From DATNPX01 sp036702975 (GTDB lineage Bacteria > Cyanobacteriota > Vampirovibrionia > Obscuribacterales > Obscuribacteraceae), in assembly GCA_036702975.1 (NCBI GenBank), contig DATNPX010000034.1, positions 434,001-498,000 of the forward strand: a DNA stretch of 64,000 nt. The letters run 5' to 3'. Below are positions 54,201-62,499 of the stretch, piece after piece. How positions within the stretch are numbered: the first letter of the stretch is position 1; each line of letters begins with the position of its first letter. The translations under genes were made by a program, and so were the position numbers. Below the pieces are notes generated by a model. That model was not told the DNA's origin. It ran no database searches and was given only the letters and a program-made list of their open reading frames with translations.

Positions 54201-54475
54201 CAAGTATCGCCATGATCGCCGGTATGATTCCGATGGCCTTAGGAGTGAGCGAGGGCGGCGACAGGACAGCACCACTAGGACGCGCAGTTATCGGCGGATT
54301 AATAGTTTCAACTAACGCGGTGTTGCTAGTTTTGCCACTGGTGTACGCCATCGTTCAGCGTAAGGCCTCTCACAAAGGTGCATCGCTTTTGCCTGAAGAC
54401 AATCCTGAAGATGATGAACAAAGTGCCAGCTCAGCTCACAACAACGAACACACCACGCATTCTACATGGGAGTAA
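51203..54475 (+). CDS. RND multidrug/efflux transporter (HAE1 family)
   Basis: A 1090-residue inner-membrane proton-driven pump. N-terminal TM1 (ITIMMMVVATILFAVLAI) with the typical MKVDIFPSIDLPRV start of the periplasmic domain, two large periplasmic loops (~35-320 and ~555-890), and TM2-6 and TM8-12 clusters (LTGGVVLLFLRDARSSLIVVLNIPFALLAAVVGLWVGGQTINLMTLSGLSLAVGILVDEATVTIENI carries the DEA in TM4 involved in proton relay). A His-rich charged loop (~490-525) sits before TM7. It exports hydrophobic drugs, metals or lipids; the substrate is unclear. Middle gene of a tight TolC-RND-adaptor operon. Confidence 0.95.
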   Translation: MWLIRLAMGRPITIMMMVVATILFAVLAITRMKVDIFPSIDLPRVTVIQPYGGMDPSQMEGYMVTFYEQHFFYISGVDHVSSRSIQSASIMDVYFQPGSDMADAMAQVVAQVERSRAYMPPGTVTPFIVRYDVGSVPVGFLVFSSPTRNLGEIQDLVYSRVRPVVSTTPGVSTPPPFGGNQRSIVITVDSKKLAEYHLNIEDIVKAVNDNNVIMPSGIVRTGDVQRIASINSVVRNIDSMGNIPLEKKSGTQVVYLRDIASFQDTTDILTGYALVNGRRTVYMAISKQASASTLSVVDGIKSNIKYMQSLLPEDIKVAFEFDQSVYVTEALLGLLMEGGIGALLTGGVVLLFLRDARSSLIVVLNIPFALLAAVVGLWVGGQTINLMTLSGLSLAVGILVDEATVTIENIHSHLGRGRPLLAAIYEASLEVVVPRLLAMLSVVSVFTPSFFMVGPTKSLFVPLSLAVGLAMFASYLLSGTFVPVMSAWLLKSHSHGDAEGGHSTDARAGVHGKNRPAKKQAHGEVETGLMGAIRSGYQRLLIRLNSVSYVVISVFLLACMSSFLIYPTLGREIFPAGNPKGFQLRLKAPVGTRFEKTEDITKEVLNTIGEDVGPENVEVSISYVGSQPPAYAIANAYMWTSGPQEAIMLVSFEEKAKVNIKDLQEKLRKQFAEKFSDCQFTFEAGDIVNKVMNFGAATPIQVDVDGPDYKKVTAFATKLLDELKTLPSLRDVGIVQPLDYPTVDVHVDRVRAGQLGVTVRDVGHALVSSTYSSRFVTPIYWRDAKSGLAYQVQVQVPQGELNSSQAVGAIPIKTGNFAGPFIRDVATVDFGTMPGEFDHYNMRRTLSISANLKTDDLGGTSATVQKTIDKLGKPPRGVKVSIRGQVPTMNETFFAFSLGVCFAVVAIFILLVSFFQSLALASIIVSVVPTILFGALLALFLTHTTLNVQSFMGAIMAVGVGVANSILVVVFAEERRALGISAKSAAITGAAARLRPVLMTSIAMIAGMIPMALGVSEGGDRTAPLGRAVIGGLIVSTNAVLLVLPLVYAIVQRKASHKGASLLPEDNPEDDEQSASSAHNNEHTTHSTWE

Positions 54476-54482
54476 ACAGGCG

Positions 54483-56012
54483 GTGAAAGCGAACAGAACG
54501 CGGGCAAACATTTTCAAGGAAATTACCGGAACGACGGTAGCGAAGGAAGCGGCGGGAGTTTCGGGAGTTTCGGGAGTTTCGGGAGTTCCGGGAGTTCCGG
54601 GAGTTCCGGGAGTTCCGGAAACCACAGTCGCGAAGGCCGCGACTGCGGTGTCGGTAGCTATGCTCATCTGGACACTGTTCGTGTCCGGATGTAGCAACCC
54701 TGGTTCAGATTCTGACGGTGCTTCAAAGAACGCTTCGTCACCGGTCGCACAGAAATCAGGTGGTGAAGGAGCCGGCAGCGGTTCTAAATCTGAGGAAGGC
54801 AAGGAGTACGAAGCAGGCAAACACCTTAGCAAGGCACTACCAACGGTGCCGGTTATCGCTATAAAAAAAGAGAAATTGGAGAAAGAGCTGAGTCTGCCAG
54901 GCGAACTTGTAGCATATCAGAACGTGCCAGTTCATGCCAAAGTCGAAGGATTCGTCAAATGGATTGGCGTCGATCGCGGCTCTATCGTCAAGAAAGGACA
55001 GAAGATGATTACTGTCTTCTGCCCGGAGCTGGATGAAAAAGAGAAAGAAGGTGCTGCCAAGTTGGCGGCAACTGAATCGTCATATCGTCGAGCGCAGGCG
55101 GGCGAGGACTCGGTCAAGTCAAAACTGGTAGAAGCGAAAGCCAGGCTAGACGCGGATCAGTTAACATTGCAAAGATTACAGACGGCGGCTCAGACACCGG
55201 GTGCGGTGGCACAAAATGAAGTCGACATTCAAGCAAAAACAGTAGAATCGGATCGAGCTCGAGTGGACTCAATCAAACAAGAAGTGACAGGAGCACATGA
55301 CCTGGTCATATCCGAAGGACACAACGTAAGAGCGGCACAACAGGTCCTAGCGTCTTTGAAGGACATGACCAACTACCTGACTTTGACAGCACCTTTTGAC
55401 GGTGTGATCACTGAACGCAACGTCCATGAAGGAAGCATTGTGGCTGTGGACGCCGGACGCACGGCCGAACCAATGGTCCGCATTCAACAAAAAGACGTCT
55501 TGCGCCTCGTAGTTGCGGTGCCAGAGGATTCAGTTTCGGGGACAAAATTGGGAGAGAAAATAGCCTTTACAGTTCCGGCTTTTGTTGGCAAGAAATTCTA
55601 CGGAGTAGTGGCACGACCAGCTTATGCGCTCGACAACGCGACGCGCACGATGCCCGTGGAGCTAAGCGTCAACAACTCGTCTGGCGAATTGGAGCCTGGC
55701 ATGTTTGCCACAGTCAGCTGGGAAGTGACACGTCCATATGAAACGCTCTTCGTTCCCTTAACCGCTGTCGAATCCGACCTAAAAGGCACCTTTGTCATTC
55801 GAGTCAAAGACAATATAAGTGAACGCGTAGAGATTCAACGAGGGCTTTCTATGGGCGACCAAGTGGAAATAAACGGAGACTTGAAAGCAGGCGAAACAGT
55901 AGCATTGAAAGCGACAGATGAATTGAAGACAGGCACCCATCTAATTGCTAAAGTAGCCAGCGCTGAAGACATTCAAAATTCGAAAAAACGCGGTTCTGGT
56001 GGCGGCGAATAA
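54483..56012 (+). CDS. RND periplasmic adaptor (membrane-fusion protein) with VPG repeats
   Basis: About 509 residues. A lipobox-like LFVSGC (Cys70) follows a hydrophobic stretch. Then come the barrel-sandwich and hairpin domains of the HlyD/AcrA family (LPGELVAYQNVPVHAKVEGFVKWIGVDRGSIVKKGQ; TLTAPFDGVITERNVHEGSIV) and a beta-barrel/C-terminal part. Unusual: the ~50 residues before the hydrophobic segment contain seven GVS/GVP repeats (residues 25-45) from a 9-bp DNA repeat (54554-54616). GTG at 54483 follows GGAGT; a later start (GTG at ~54648) would give a normal lipoprotein signal, and the choice is open. The adaptor joins the RND pump to TolC. Confidence 0.85.
   Translation: MKANRTRANIFKEITGTTVAKEAAGVSGVSGVSGVPGVPGVPGVPETTVAKAATAVSVAMLIWTLFVSGCSNPGSDSDGASKNASSPVAQKSGGEGAGSGSKSEEGKEYEAGKHLSKALPTVPVIAIKKEKLEKELSLPGELVAYQNVPVHAKVEGFVKWIGVDRGSIVKKGQKMITVFCPELDEKEKEGAAKLAATESSYRRAQAGEDSVKSKLVEAKARLDADQLTLQRLQTAAQTPGAVAQNEVDIQAKTVESDRARVDSIKQEVTGAHDLVISEGHNVRAAQQVLASLKDMTNYLTLTAPFDGVITERNVHEGSIVAVDAGRTAEPMVRIQQKDVLRLVVAVPEDSVSGTKLGEKIAFTVPAFVGKKFYGVVARPAYALDNATRTMPVELSVNNSSGELEPGMFATVSWEVTRPYETLFVPLTAVESDLKGTFVIRVKDNISERVEIQRGLSMGDQVEINGDLKAGETVALKATDELKTGTHLIAKVASAEDIQNSKKRGSGGGE
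54554..54616 (+). repeat. Seven 9-bp coding tandem repeats (GVS/GVP)
   Basis: GGGAGTTTC three times then GGGAGTTCC four times, without gaps, encoding GVS x3 and GVP x4. The single base switch T to C sits at the unit 3/4 border. Confidence 0.95.
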
Positions 56013-56014
56013 AC

Positions 56015-56711
56015 ATGGCAAAAATACTTCGGGTTGAAGACGAAGTACAGCTGGCAGAGCGCATGTCTGACTGTCTGGTTCTCTCGGGGCATGAAGTCAC
56101 GGTCTTGAGCGATGGAGATGCAGCACTGGATGAAATCGTCGCTTACAAAAACGCCTACGAAATCTTGATTCTAGATATCATGCTACCGGGCAAAAATGGG
56201 TTAGATTTGTGCACGGCCTACCGCGAAGCGCCTGGAATGCTCCAATTCTCATGGTCAGTGCGAAGAGATCAATCAACACGAAAGAATGCGCGTTTAAACT
56301 AGGCGCCGACGACTACATCACCAAGCCTTTTCATCCGCGCGAACTGACGATGCGAATTGAAGCATTACTGCGCAGAGTAGGTCCGCGCGAATCGCAGGCA
56401 TGGCGTTGGAAAGATGCGGTGCTCGAACCAGCGGGCCACAAGCTTGTGAGAGGAAGCAAATCAATTCACTTGTCTCCACAAGAATATAAGGTGCTAGAGT
56501 TTTTCTTTCGCAATCCAAATAAAGTCTTCAGCCAGGACGAGCTATGCAAGCGGCTGTGGGAAAGTGACGACATCCTGTTAACGACACTGTACGCGGTCAT
56601 ATTAAGAGGCTCCGCCAGAGAATCGACTTAAAAGGCAGAAAATCACTAACAACCAACGTCTACGGTTTGGGTTATAAATTTGAAGCCAATCCAGTGGAGC
56701 GTGCTGCATAG
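56015..56711 (+). pseudogene. OmpR-type response regulator, two frameshifts
   Basis: Three pieces in three frames join into one 230-residue regulator. Frame at 56015: MAKILRVEDEVQLAERM ... LILDIMLPGKNGLDLC (phospho-Asp). Shift near 56230 to NAPILMVSAKRS ... ADDYITKPFHPREL and the DNA-binding domain (LSPQEYKVLEFFFRNPNKVFSQDELCKRLWESDD). Shift near 56600 to IKRLRQRIDLKGRKSLTTN and VYGLGYKFEANPVERAA, stop 56709-56711. Both shifts equal loss of one base. Either the gene is dying or the assembly has two single-base errors. It starts two bases after the RND adaptor, so an intact version would be the pump's regulator. No histidine kinase is next to it. Confidence 0.9.
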
Positions 56712-56755
56712 TTAGCTAGTTTGACTATCAAGCGATTGTGGTTATGAAATTCGTG

Positions 56756-58030
56756 TTACCTTGATTTGACTGAATCCGTAGCTATCTTCACGGGTGAATG
56801 CGAAATGTATTGCAGCAGATCCATGTAACGTTGCGGCGGTGAAGTTAGACAAAGACGAAATATATAGTCGTCACGACCGAGCAACTTATCTGCAAAACAC
56901 CAAAATGCCGCTAGATAGAGTTGCAGATACTTCCGACTAACACCATTGAAAAAGTGCACGACGAATTTCACTACTCGTGTGCGTAGTTTATCCAGGCTGT
57001 CGTTGATATATGAATCGTGCAAAAGAGACTGTGGACCGCCTCGCCGTTGTTCGCATCCTGGGCGGTCGTTTTTGATGGGGTGGCCGTTGACACGCTTTGA
57101 GTCGTTGCCTGTCAGCACATGCTGCCCCTCAAATCCGTCCCGATATTGGCTGGTTGCTCTGGCACAATTATCTCGTTGGAAAGTTCGCGCATCGAAACAG
57201 TCTGGACGCACAAATCTGTTGCCGCCAAGCCTTTCGATCAAGCCGTCAATTTCGAATGCTCCCATTATCGAATTTAGCTCGGGCACAGAAAGACCGAGCG
57301 CCTCCACCAAGTCGTCGAAGAACATCGGACCTTCCTCAAGTTTCATCCACACTAGCCTCACTTTGTCATGAAGTATTGCTGGCATAAACTGAAGCACTGT
57401 TTCTAATGGATCTTTTGAACATGAATTGCTGTTTGCAGCACTGTCAACTTCTGGTTCGTCGGTCGCACGTTCTTTTGTATATTCTTCCTCTTCTGTTCTG
57501 GGGTGCATACGAGATGGGGTTTCCAAAGAGCGCCGATTCATGATTGATGTAAATTCGCTAGATGGCATTAGAATGGCGCCGTCCTCCATTTCGCTCTGTA
57601 CAACAACTCTTATTTTTCTAAGAATATTGAGTGCACTGGATTGCGCAATGGCTGCAATCTCGTGCAGACAAACGCTCGAGAGCGGAACGCCCCGTTCGGT
57701 AAGCCAAATAGCCATCATCCAAGGCTCTGCTCTTCTGCAGCGCTCTAGTAAGGTACCAACCGTAATCGAGTGCATGCGAAAGCATCCAGAACAGATAATG
57801 TGTCTTCCATTGCCATGCTCAAACGACTCAGACCCGCAGCTTCTACAAAGAAACAAAGAGTATCGCGAAGCTATCCTGGCCAACTCAATCCAACAATCTT
57901 CCTCAGTGCCAAATTGCGATTTAAACTGCTTCAAAAGTCTCTCAAGCTCAGTGGATTGCTCGGCAAACTCCTTGGCAGAATCTGCGGTTGCGCGCGTCTT
58001 TTTCGAAGAAGATCTTCTGAACACTTTCAA
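56756..58030 (-). CDS. Zinc-ribbon + winged-helix protein with ISXO2/IS1595-like ends
   Basis: A 424-residue protein. Residues ~45-148 read like the N-terminal zinc ribbon and helical part of IS1595/ISXO2 transposases: four cysteines (62, 65, 80, 83), then GTLLERCRRAEPWMMAIWLTERGVPLSSVCLHEIAAIAQSSALNILRKIRVVV. Residues ~213-276 resemble a DprA-type winged helix (LEEGPMFFDDLVEALGLSVPELNSIMGAFEIDGLIERLGGNRF). Near 361-383, FNGVSRKYLQLYLAAFWCF resembles the tail of the same transposases. The DDE catalytic core between is missing. This looks like a DNA-binding protein recruited from a transposase. The start is TTG 58030 (GGCGGGG upstream) or GTG 58024. Moderate confidence; function unknown. Confidence 0.55.
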   Translation of the reverse strand: MKVFRRSSSKKTRATADSAKEFAEQSTELERLLKQFKSQFGTEEDCWIELARIASRYSLFLCRSCGSESFEHGNGRHIICSGCFRMHSITVGTLLERCRRAEPWMMAIWLTERGVPLSSVCLHEIAAIAQSSALNILRKIRVVVQSEMEDGAILMPSSEFTSIMNRRSLETPSRMHPRTEEEEYTKERATDEPEVDSAANSNSCSKDPLETVLQFMPAILHDKVRLVWMKLEEGPMFFDDLVEALGLSVPELNSIMGAFEIDGLIERLGGNRFVRPDCFDARTFQRDNCARATSQYRDGFEGQHVLTGNDSKRVNGHPIKNDRPGCEQRRGGPQSLLHDSYINDSLDKLRTRVVKFVVHFFNGVSRKYLQLYLAAFWCFADKLLGRDDYIFRLCLTSPPQRYMDLLQYISHSPVKIATDSVKSR

Positions 58031-58146
58031 AGCCCCGCCAAAAAACTTTTTCTATCTACTTAGTAGTACGTAAGAAGTAGTGGAAAAGTTCAAATGTGAG
58101 AAGTTTGGCTTAGAATCTGACAATGGCATCTCAAATTGAGTGCTGG

Positions 58147-58182
58147 TGACAGAGTTAAACCGATATCGGTTTAACTCTGTCA
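58147..58182. repeat. 36-bp perfect palindrome with the interspersed core
   Basis: TGACAGAGTTAAACCGAT and its exact reverse complement, 18 bp each, around the same CCGATATCGG core. Copy 7 of the family, with a T added inside each arm and extended outward. It lies between two minus-strand genes. Confidence 0.95.
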
Positions 58183-58218
58183 GCGGACCCCGGTGCGCAC
58201 CATTTTTTGAATTGGTGT

Positions 58219-60255
58219 CTACGTAGTGAGTGGCGCTTTTGACGTGGCTGCATCAGCTGGCACTTCTGGTTTTCGTTTACGACCAGGCTCATCTTCTAAG
58301 TAATAACGAACGTTCGCCACCACAACGTCACGTCGATTTAGCAACGCCAACTTAAGTAACAATCCCGTATTTCCATGAAGCAGCGTGTGCCACCATTTGG
58401 TCGGTACGAATTCTCCAATTACAATGGTGATTCTTTGATTGGGCTTCTCTTCATGAACAACGTCTAAATAATGCAAAATCGGCGCCAAGAGAGAACGATA
58501 AGGCGACTCCAATATTGCAAGCTGGACGTTTGGCACCATCTCTTCCCAGAGCTTCTTAAAAGCTGCGGTCTTCTCCGGATCTAGTTCGACGTGCACCGCA
58601 ATACAATCAGGGGACAACGATCTCGCGAACTCAAGAGTGCGCATCGTACCCACATTCACGCCTTGAGCAAGCACAAGGACGATGTTTTTCATCGGTTCCA
58701 CAAATGGATCATATTCTCGCAACCGCAGTTGTTGTGCCACGTCAGCATAGTGCTTGTGAACCTTCAAGAACATCAAGACCAAGAGGATAAGCAAGATCAC
58801 AACAGCCCAAGCACCTTCCATAAATTTCTCGGTTGCGATATCAATGGACACTAAGAAAGTGGCAAGAGCACCGACTCCATTAATGGCAGCCCGCCAGGTC
58901 CAGCCTTTTTCTTTGCTGACAATCCAGTGCTTAACCATGCCGGCTTGACTGAGCGTGAATGCCACGAATACTCCGATCGCATACAGCGGAATCAAGGCAT
59001 CAACACTGCCCTTTTTTAGTGCGATCAAGAGTGCCGAAACAATACCTAGAAGAATGATTCCGTTATTGAACACAAGCTTGTCGCCAAGACTGGACAACTG
59101 CCGAGGCATAAACCCGTCACGAGCTAAAAGTGATGCCAGTCGGGGAAAGCCCGCAAAACTTGTATTGGCAGCCAACACCAAAATCAAGGCGGTGAAAAGC
59201 TGAGTGCCCAGATAGAGGAAACTGAATGGTCCGGTCTTGCCAAATACTGTTCCAGACAACTGGTCTATTACAGCTGGAGCAGTTCCTGATGCACCTTCCC
59301 AATAGACCACGTGAAACTTGACGGCCAACCAGGAAATTCCCAGAAAGATAGAGCCTAGTACAAGACCCATCAGAACCAAGGTCAAACAAGCATTGCGAGA
59401 TTTTGGCTCTTTAAATGCAGGAACTCCATTGCTGACGGCCTCAGTTCCAGTCATTGCCGAACATCCGTTGGCAAAAGCTCTGAAAAGAACAGTTATGCTG
59501 AAAACTTGGGTCGTGTATCCGTCCATTCCCAGATTATTTGGCACAGTCTGATTCGCATATTGTTCTTGAAAATGCCACCCCAACGTCGGTCCAAAAAATC
59601 CAAATCCGATCATCAGATAGCAAGCCAAAATAAAGAAATAAGTAGGCATCGCAAAGAGCGTCCCGGACTCCTTCAATCCACGTAGGTTGGCAATAGTCAG
59701 GAGCGCAATGAAGACGATGCAATACATCACTAGGTGTTCTTTGATGTGCATGAATTCGAAAGTCGGCACATCCCTCAAGTTCTGAACCCCAGACGCAATT
59801 GACACAGAAACAGTGAGAACGTAGTCGATCAAAAGCGCCCCGGCTGCCACCAGACCCGAGATAGTGCCAAGGTTTCGCTTAGACACTGCATATGATCCGC
59901 CACCCTCGGGATAAGCGACGATGACTTGCCAATAAGAACAAACAACGACACCAAGCAACGCCACAATCAAAGTCGATATACCGAGCGTATATTGAGCGTA
60001 GTGCTCGCGTTCGGTCGCCACCCAAAGGCCAGCGGCGCCAAGGGCTAAGACGATTTGCTGTGTGGCATACGCCACAGACGAAATGGCGTCGGAAGAAAAG
60101 ATAGGTAACGCTAATGTTTTTGGTAAAAGGACCTCGTCGCTCTGGCTGCTCGATAACGGATTGCCAAAGATAAACCGCCGTACCGCCTGGATGAATGTCC
60201 CACCTGTGCTCTGTGTGTTCTTCGGTTCAGCATAGGGGACTACTTCAACTGTCAT
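58219..60255 (-). CDS. APC-superfamily transporter (KimA/YdaO-like)
   Basis: A 678-residue transporter with about 12 membrane helices (~45-490) and a cytosolic C-terminal domain (~500-650). LALPIFSSDAISSVAYATQQIVL is the TM1 motif shared with KimA/YdaO, a high-affinity potassium importer that is controlled by c-di-AMP in Firmicutes. YPEGGGSYAVSKRNLG (loop after TM2/3) also fits. The C-terminal part has a universal-stress-like fold (NIVLVLAQGVNVGTMRTLEFARSLSPDCIAVHVELDPEK). Potassium is the best guess; amino acid transport is an alternative. Downstream lies the 36-bp palindrome. Confidence 0.82.
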   Translation of the reverse strand: MTVEVVPYAEPKNTQSTGGTFIQAVRRFIFGNPLSSSQSDEVLLPKTLALPIFSSDAISSVAYATQQIVLALGAAGLWVATEREHYAQYTLGISTLIVALLGVVVCSYWQVIVAYPEGGGSYAVSKRNLGTISGLVAAGALLIDYVLTVSVSIASGVQNLRDVPTFEFMHIKEHLVMYCIVFIALLTIANLRGLKESGTLFAMPTYFFILACYLMIGFGFFGPTLGWHFQEQYANQTVPNNLGMDGYTTQVFSITVLFRAFANGCSAMTGTEAVSNGVPAFKEPKSRNACLTLVLMGLVLGSIFLGISWLAVKFHVVYWEGASGTAPAVIDQLSGTVFGKTGPFSFLYLGTQLFTALILVLAANTSFAGFPRLASLLARDGFMPRQLSSLGDKLVFNNGIILLGIVSALLIALKKGSVDALIPLYAIGVFVAFTLSQAGMVKHWIVSKEKGWTWRAAINGVGALATFLVSIDIATEKFMEGAWAVVILLILLVLMFLKVHKHYADVAQQLRLREYDPFVEPMKNIVLVLAQGVNVGTMRTLEFARSLSPDCIAVHVELDPEKTAAFKKLWEEMVPNVQLAILESPYRSLLAPILHYLDVVHEEKPNQRITIVIGEFVPTKWWHTLLHGNTGLLLKLALLNRRDVVVANVRYYLEDEPGRKRKPEVPADAATSKAPLTT

Positions 60256-60407
60256 TTTTTTATAAGGTGCCTTTAAAAAACTCTTTGCAGATACCAGTGT
60301 AAGGCCTTAGCGGCGAAGTGGGATTATCCTGCTTAAGACAAGTAATATCAAGAAAGTATCAAGAAAAAGTCAATTAACAGTTTCCTGGAATCGTTTATTC
60401 GGAAGTT

Positions 60408-62132
60408 CTAAAGTCCACTATGAGTGACAGGACATGACTGCGGTCGCAAACTCGAAAGAATTAGTTGCGCCGGTCGGCTTGAGGGATCGATGGCAAGTGA
60501 GCATTTTGCAAGCGCTACAGCTTGCTCGGTCTCGCCCAGTGCCTGCGCAAGCTGAGCGGTCTGAGCAAACGAGTCAGCGTCTTGATTTAGCATCGTCTTC
60601 AAATGAGCATAAGTGGTCCGCGCCAGATGCATGTCTTTATCATGCAGAGCGAGCTGGCATTGCTTTATGTAAGTGTAAGGACTCTCCGGAAAATTCTCCT
60701 TGGCCATTAACAAAAGCTTTGGCACCGCCTGCAGCTCTCCTTCTGCAAAGTAAATATCGATCAATCCAAACAGGGCATGTGCACTTTTCGGCGAGCGGCG
60801 CAGGGCATCCTCCCCCAGGGCCACGGCTTTCTTGTTTTGTCCAAGAGCCGATAGACAAAGACTTTCCACTGACAAACGAAATGCAACGTTCTCATCGTGA
60901 TGATAGTCCGTCGAAGAGGCCGGCCCTAGCGTCGACAAAAGCTTAAGCGCTTCAGATGCACTGCCCAACCTGAGCTTCGCCTCGGCTGCCAAACAAGTCG
61001 CCATATAACGAAGGGCTGGATTGCGCTCGTCTTGCGCCAGGGCAGCGCGTGCATCGCTCAAAGCGGCGGCGTAGAGTCCCAGGTGTAAGTTAAGGTCGGC
61101 ACGATTAACTAGCGCAAAAGGATCGAGCGTAGCCAGGTTAAGAGCACTGTCGAGAAGATCCTGCGCTTGCTTGAATTTGCGTTCTTGAATGAACATATGC
61201 GCCAAGCTAACCTTGGCTTCTACGTAGTCGGGCTTATAGAGAAGCGCCTTCCTCCAGTGTTTCTCTGCATCGGCGAAATCGCCAAGATTATATTCAGCAA
61301 TCGCCTGGTTGTACCATCCGGCGGCAAATGGCGGATCCAACGCCAGCGCCATCTTGTAACGCTCCATGGCTTCGTAATACCTGTGCTCTGAGAGATAACG
61401 ATTGCCATAGTTATAGGAATAGTTGACGAAGGCTTTGCGTCCAAGCAATGAGACCATGCCAAACGCCACCAACAAGGTGAGGAGAAACCGCTGCCCGGTC
61501 ATCATGTTGTACATCAAGCGCAACCGGTTCAAGGAGATAGGACGAACAAGAAGCACATTCTGCTCCTGCGGCACCGTCTGCATCGCCTGAGCAGAGATCG
61601 TGCGGCACAAGGAGCTGAATTGTTCGGGAGCGAATAGAAAGGACGGAATGTTGTGTGGCACCAACCTGCTACTGAAAAATCTCAGCGCCTTATGCGGGCG
61701 CTCAAAGACGATCAGGCGGTAAGCCGTGGGATTGAGTGAAAAAAGACGCGAGAAAGCTTCCTGGGGTTCAATAGCTACGGCTTCTATACGTTCCCAGGGG
61801 ATAGGTTTGGCGAAGCGCCAGAGTCGAATCCCGTCTTTATCAGTGGAGACGCCTTCTCCAGCCAACCGAACCAACTGAAGAATGCCCAGGAAACCAACAT
61901 ACCAGAGCACTAGCGCTGAAATCCAGAGCCCGAGCAGGCGGATGAACCAACTCATGAAATCCGGACTGCTTGGCAGCAGTGCGACAGCATCAGGCGTTAT
62001 CAACAGCCAAGCGATCGCCACTGCCGTCTTCTGCGCCAGGCGGGCCATCGCTTTTGAGTGCAAAGGAAAGATTGTGCGCCCAGGCTGCGGCGACAATTCA
62101 GGCACGGTCGAGTCGTTTGACGGGGGCTGCAT
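60408..62132 (-). CDS. Membrane protein with TPR domain
   Basis: A 574-residue protein. Two hydrophobic segments near the N terminus (AVAIAWLLITPDAVALLP; FIRLLGLWISALVLWYVGFLGIL), a PH-like stretch of ~110 residues (DKDGIRLWRFAKPIPWERIEAVAI), a third membrane segment (FLLTLLVAFGMVSLLG), then about nine TPRs (YYEAMERYKMALALDPPFAAGWYNQAIAEYNLGDFADAEKHWRKALLYKPD and on). The TPR part is probably outside the membrane and acts as a scaffold. No enzyme domain. Single gene, divergent from the OmpR regulator. Confidence 0.75.
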   Translation of the reverse strand: MQPPSNDSTVPELSPQPGRTIFPLHSKAMARLAQKTAVAIAWLLITPDAVALLPSSPDFMSWFIRLLGLWISALVLWYVGFLGILQLVRLAGEGVSTDKDGIRLWRFAKPIPWERIEAVAIEPQEAFSRLFSLNPTAYRLIVFERPHKALRFFSSRLVPHNIPSFLFAPEQFSSLCRTISAQAMQTVPQEQNVLLVRPISLNRLRLMYNMMTGQRFLLTLLVAFGMVSLLGRKAFVNYSYNYGNRYLSEHRYYEAMERYKMALALDPPFAAGWYNQAIAEYNLGDFADAEKHWRKALLYKPDYVEAKVSLAHMFIQERKFKQAQDLLDSALNLATLDPFALVNRADLNLHLGLYAAALSDARAALAQDERNPALRYMATCLAAEAKLRLGSASEALKLLSTLGPASSTDYHHDENVAFRLSVESLCLSALGQNKKAVALGEDALRRSPKSAHALFGLIDIYFAEGELQAVPKLLLMAKENFPESPYTYIKQCQLALHDKDMHLARTTYAHLKTMLNQDADSFAQTAQLAQALGETEQAVALAKCSLAIDPSSRPAQLILSSLRPQSCPVTHSGL

Positions 62133-62499
62133 TCACTAGGTCTGTGCCAGAGCCTGGCACGGCTGCCAGACCACAATTATGCCCGTTTCAGAACACTCCG
62201 GCTCCCATCTATTATGACTCTATTGCCAACCAGGTTCTGCCACCAAATCTGATAGAAATTGGAAATTCTGGACTAATTGGGGTTGTAGCTCTTTTCTGAG
62301 TGCTGTCCAATCTGGTAAATTTTTGAAATATCCAGGCGCGGGGGAGGCGATTCATCCTAACCGGCCTTGGTATCCGGGTTTGGCACTGTTTTCAAAGACG
62401 TGATGTTACAAATTCAAAGCGTTAGACAAAAACATTAGAACGTGCCATATTGAACGGGGGTTAATATTAACTGTGGCAGTAGGATGTGAGGTGACTTGC
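62133..62499. other. 367-bp region between divergent genes
   Basis: No gene. GTTACA (62405-62410) and GTTAGACA (62421-62428), 16 bp apart, are loosely like the direct repeats bound by the cyanobacterial regulator RpaB, which the next gene resembles. The spacing differs from the classic HLR1 site, so self-control is only a guess. Confidence 0.45.

Noticed and set aside
54378..54482. Adaptor protein start at 54378 inside the RND gene
   Set aside because: It would overlap the RND gene by ~98 bp; GTG at 54483 has a ribosome site just after the RND stop.
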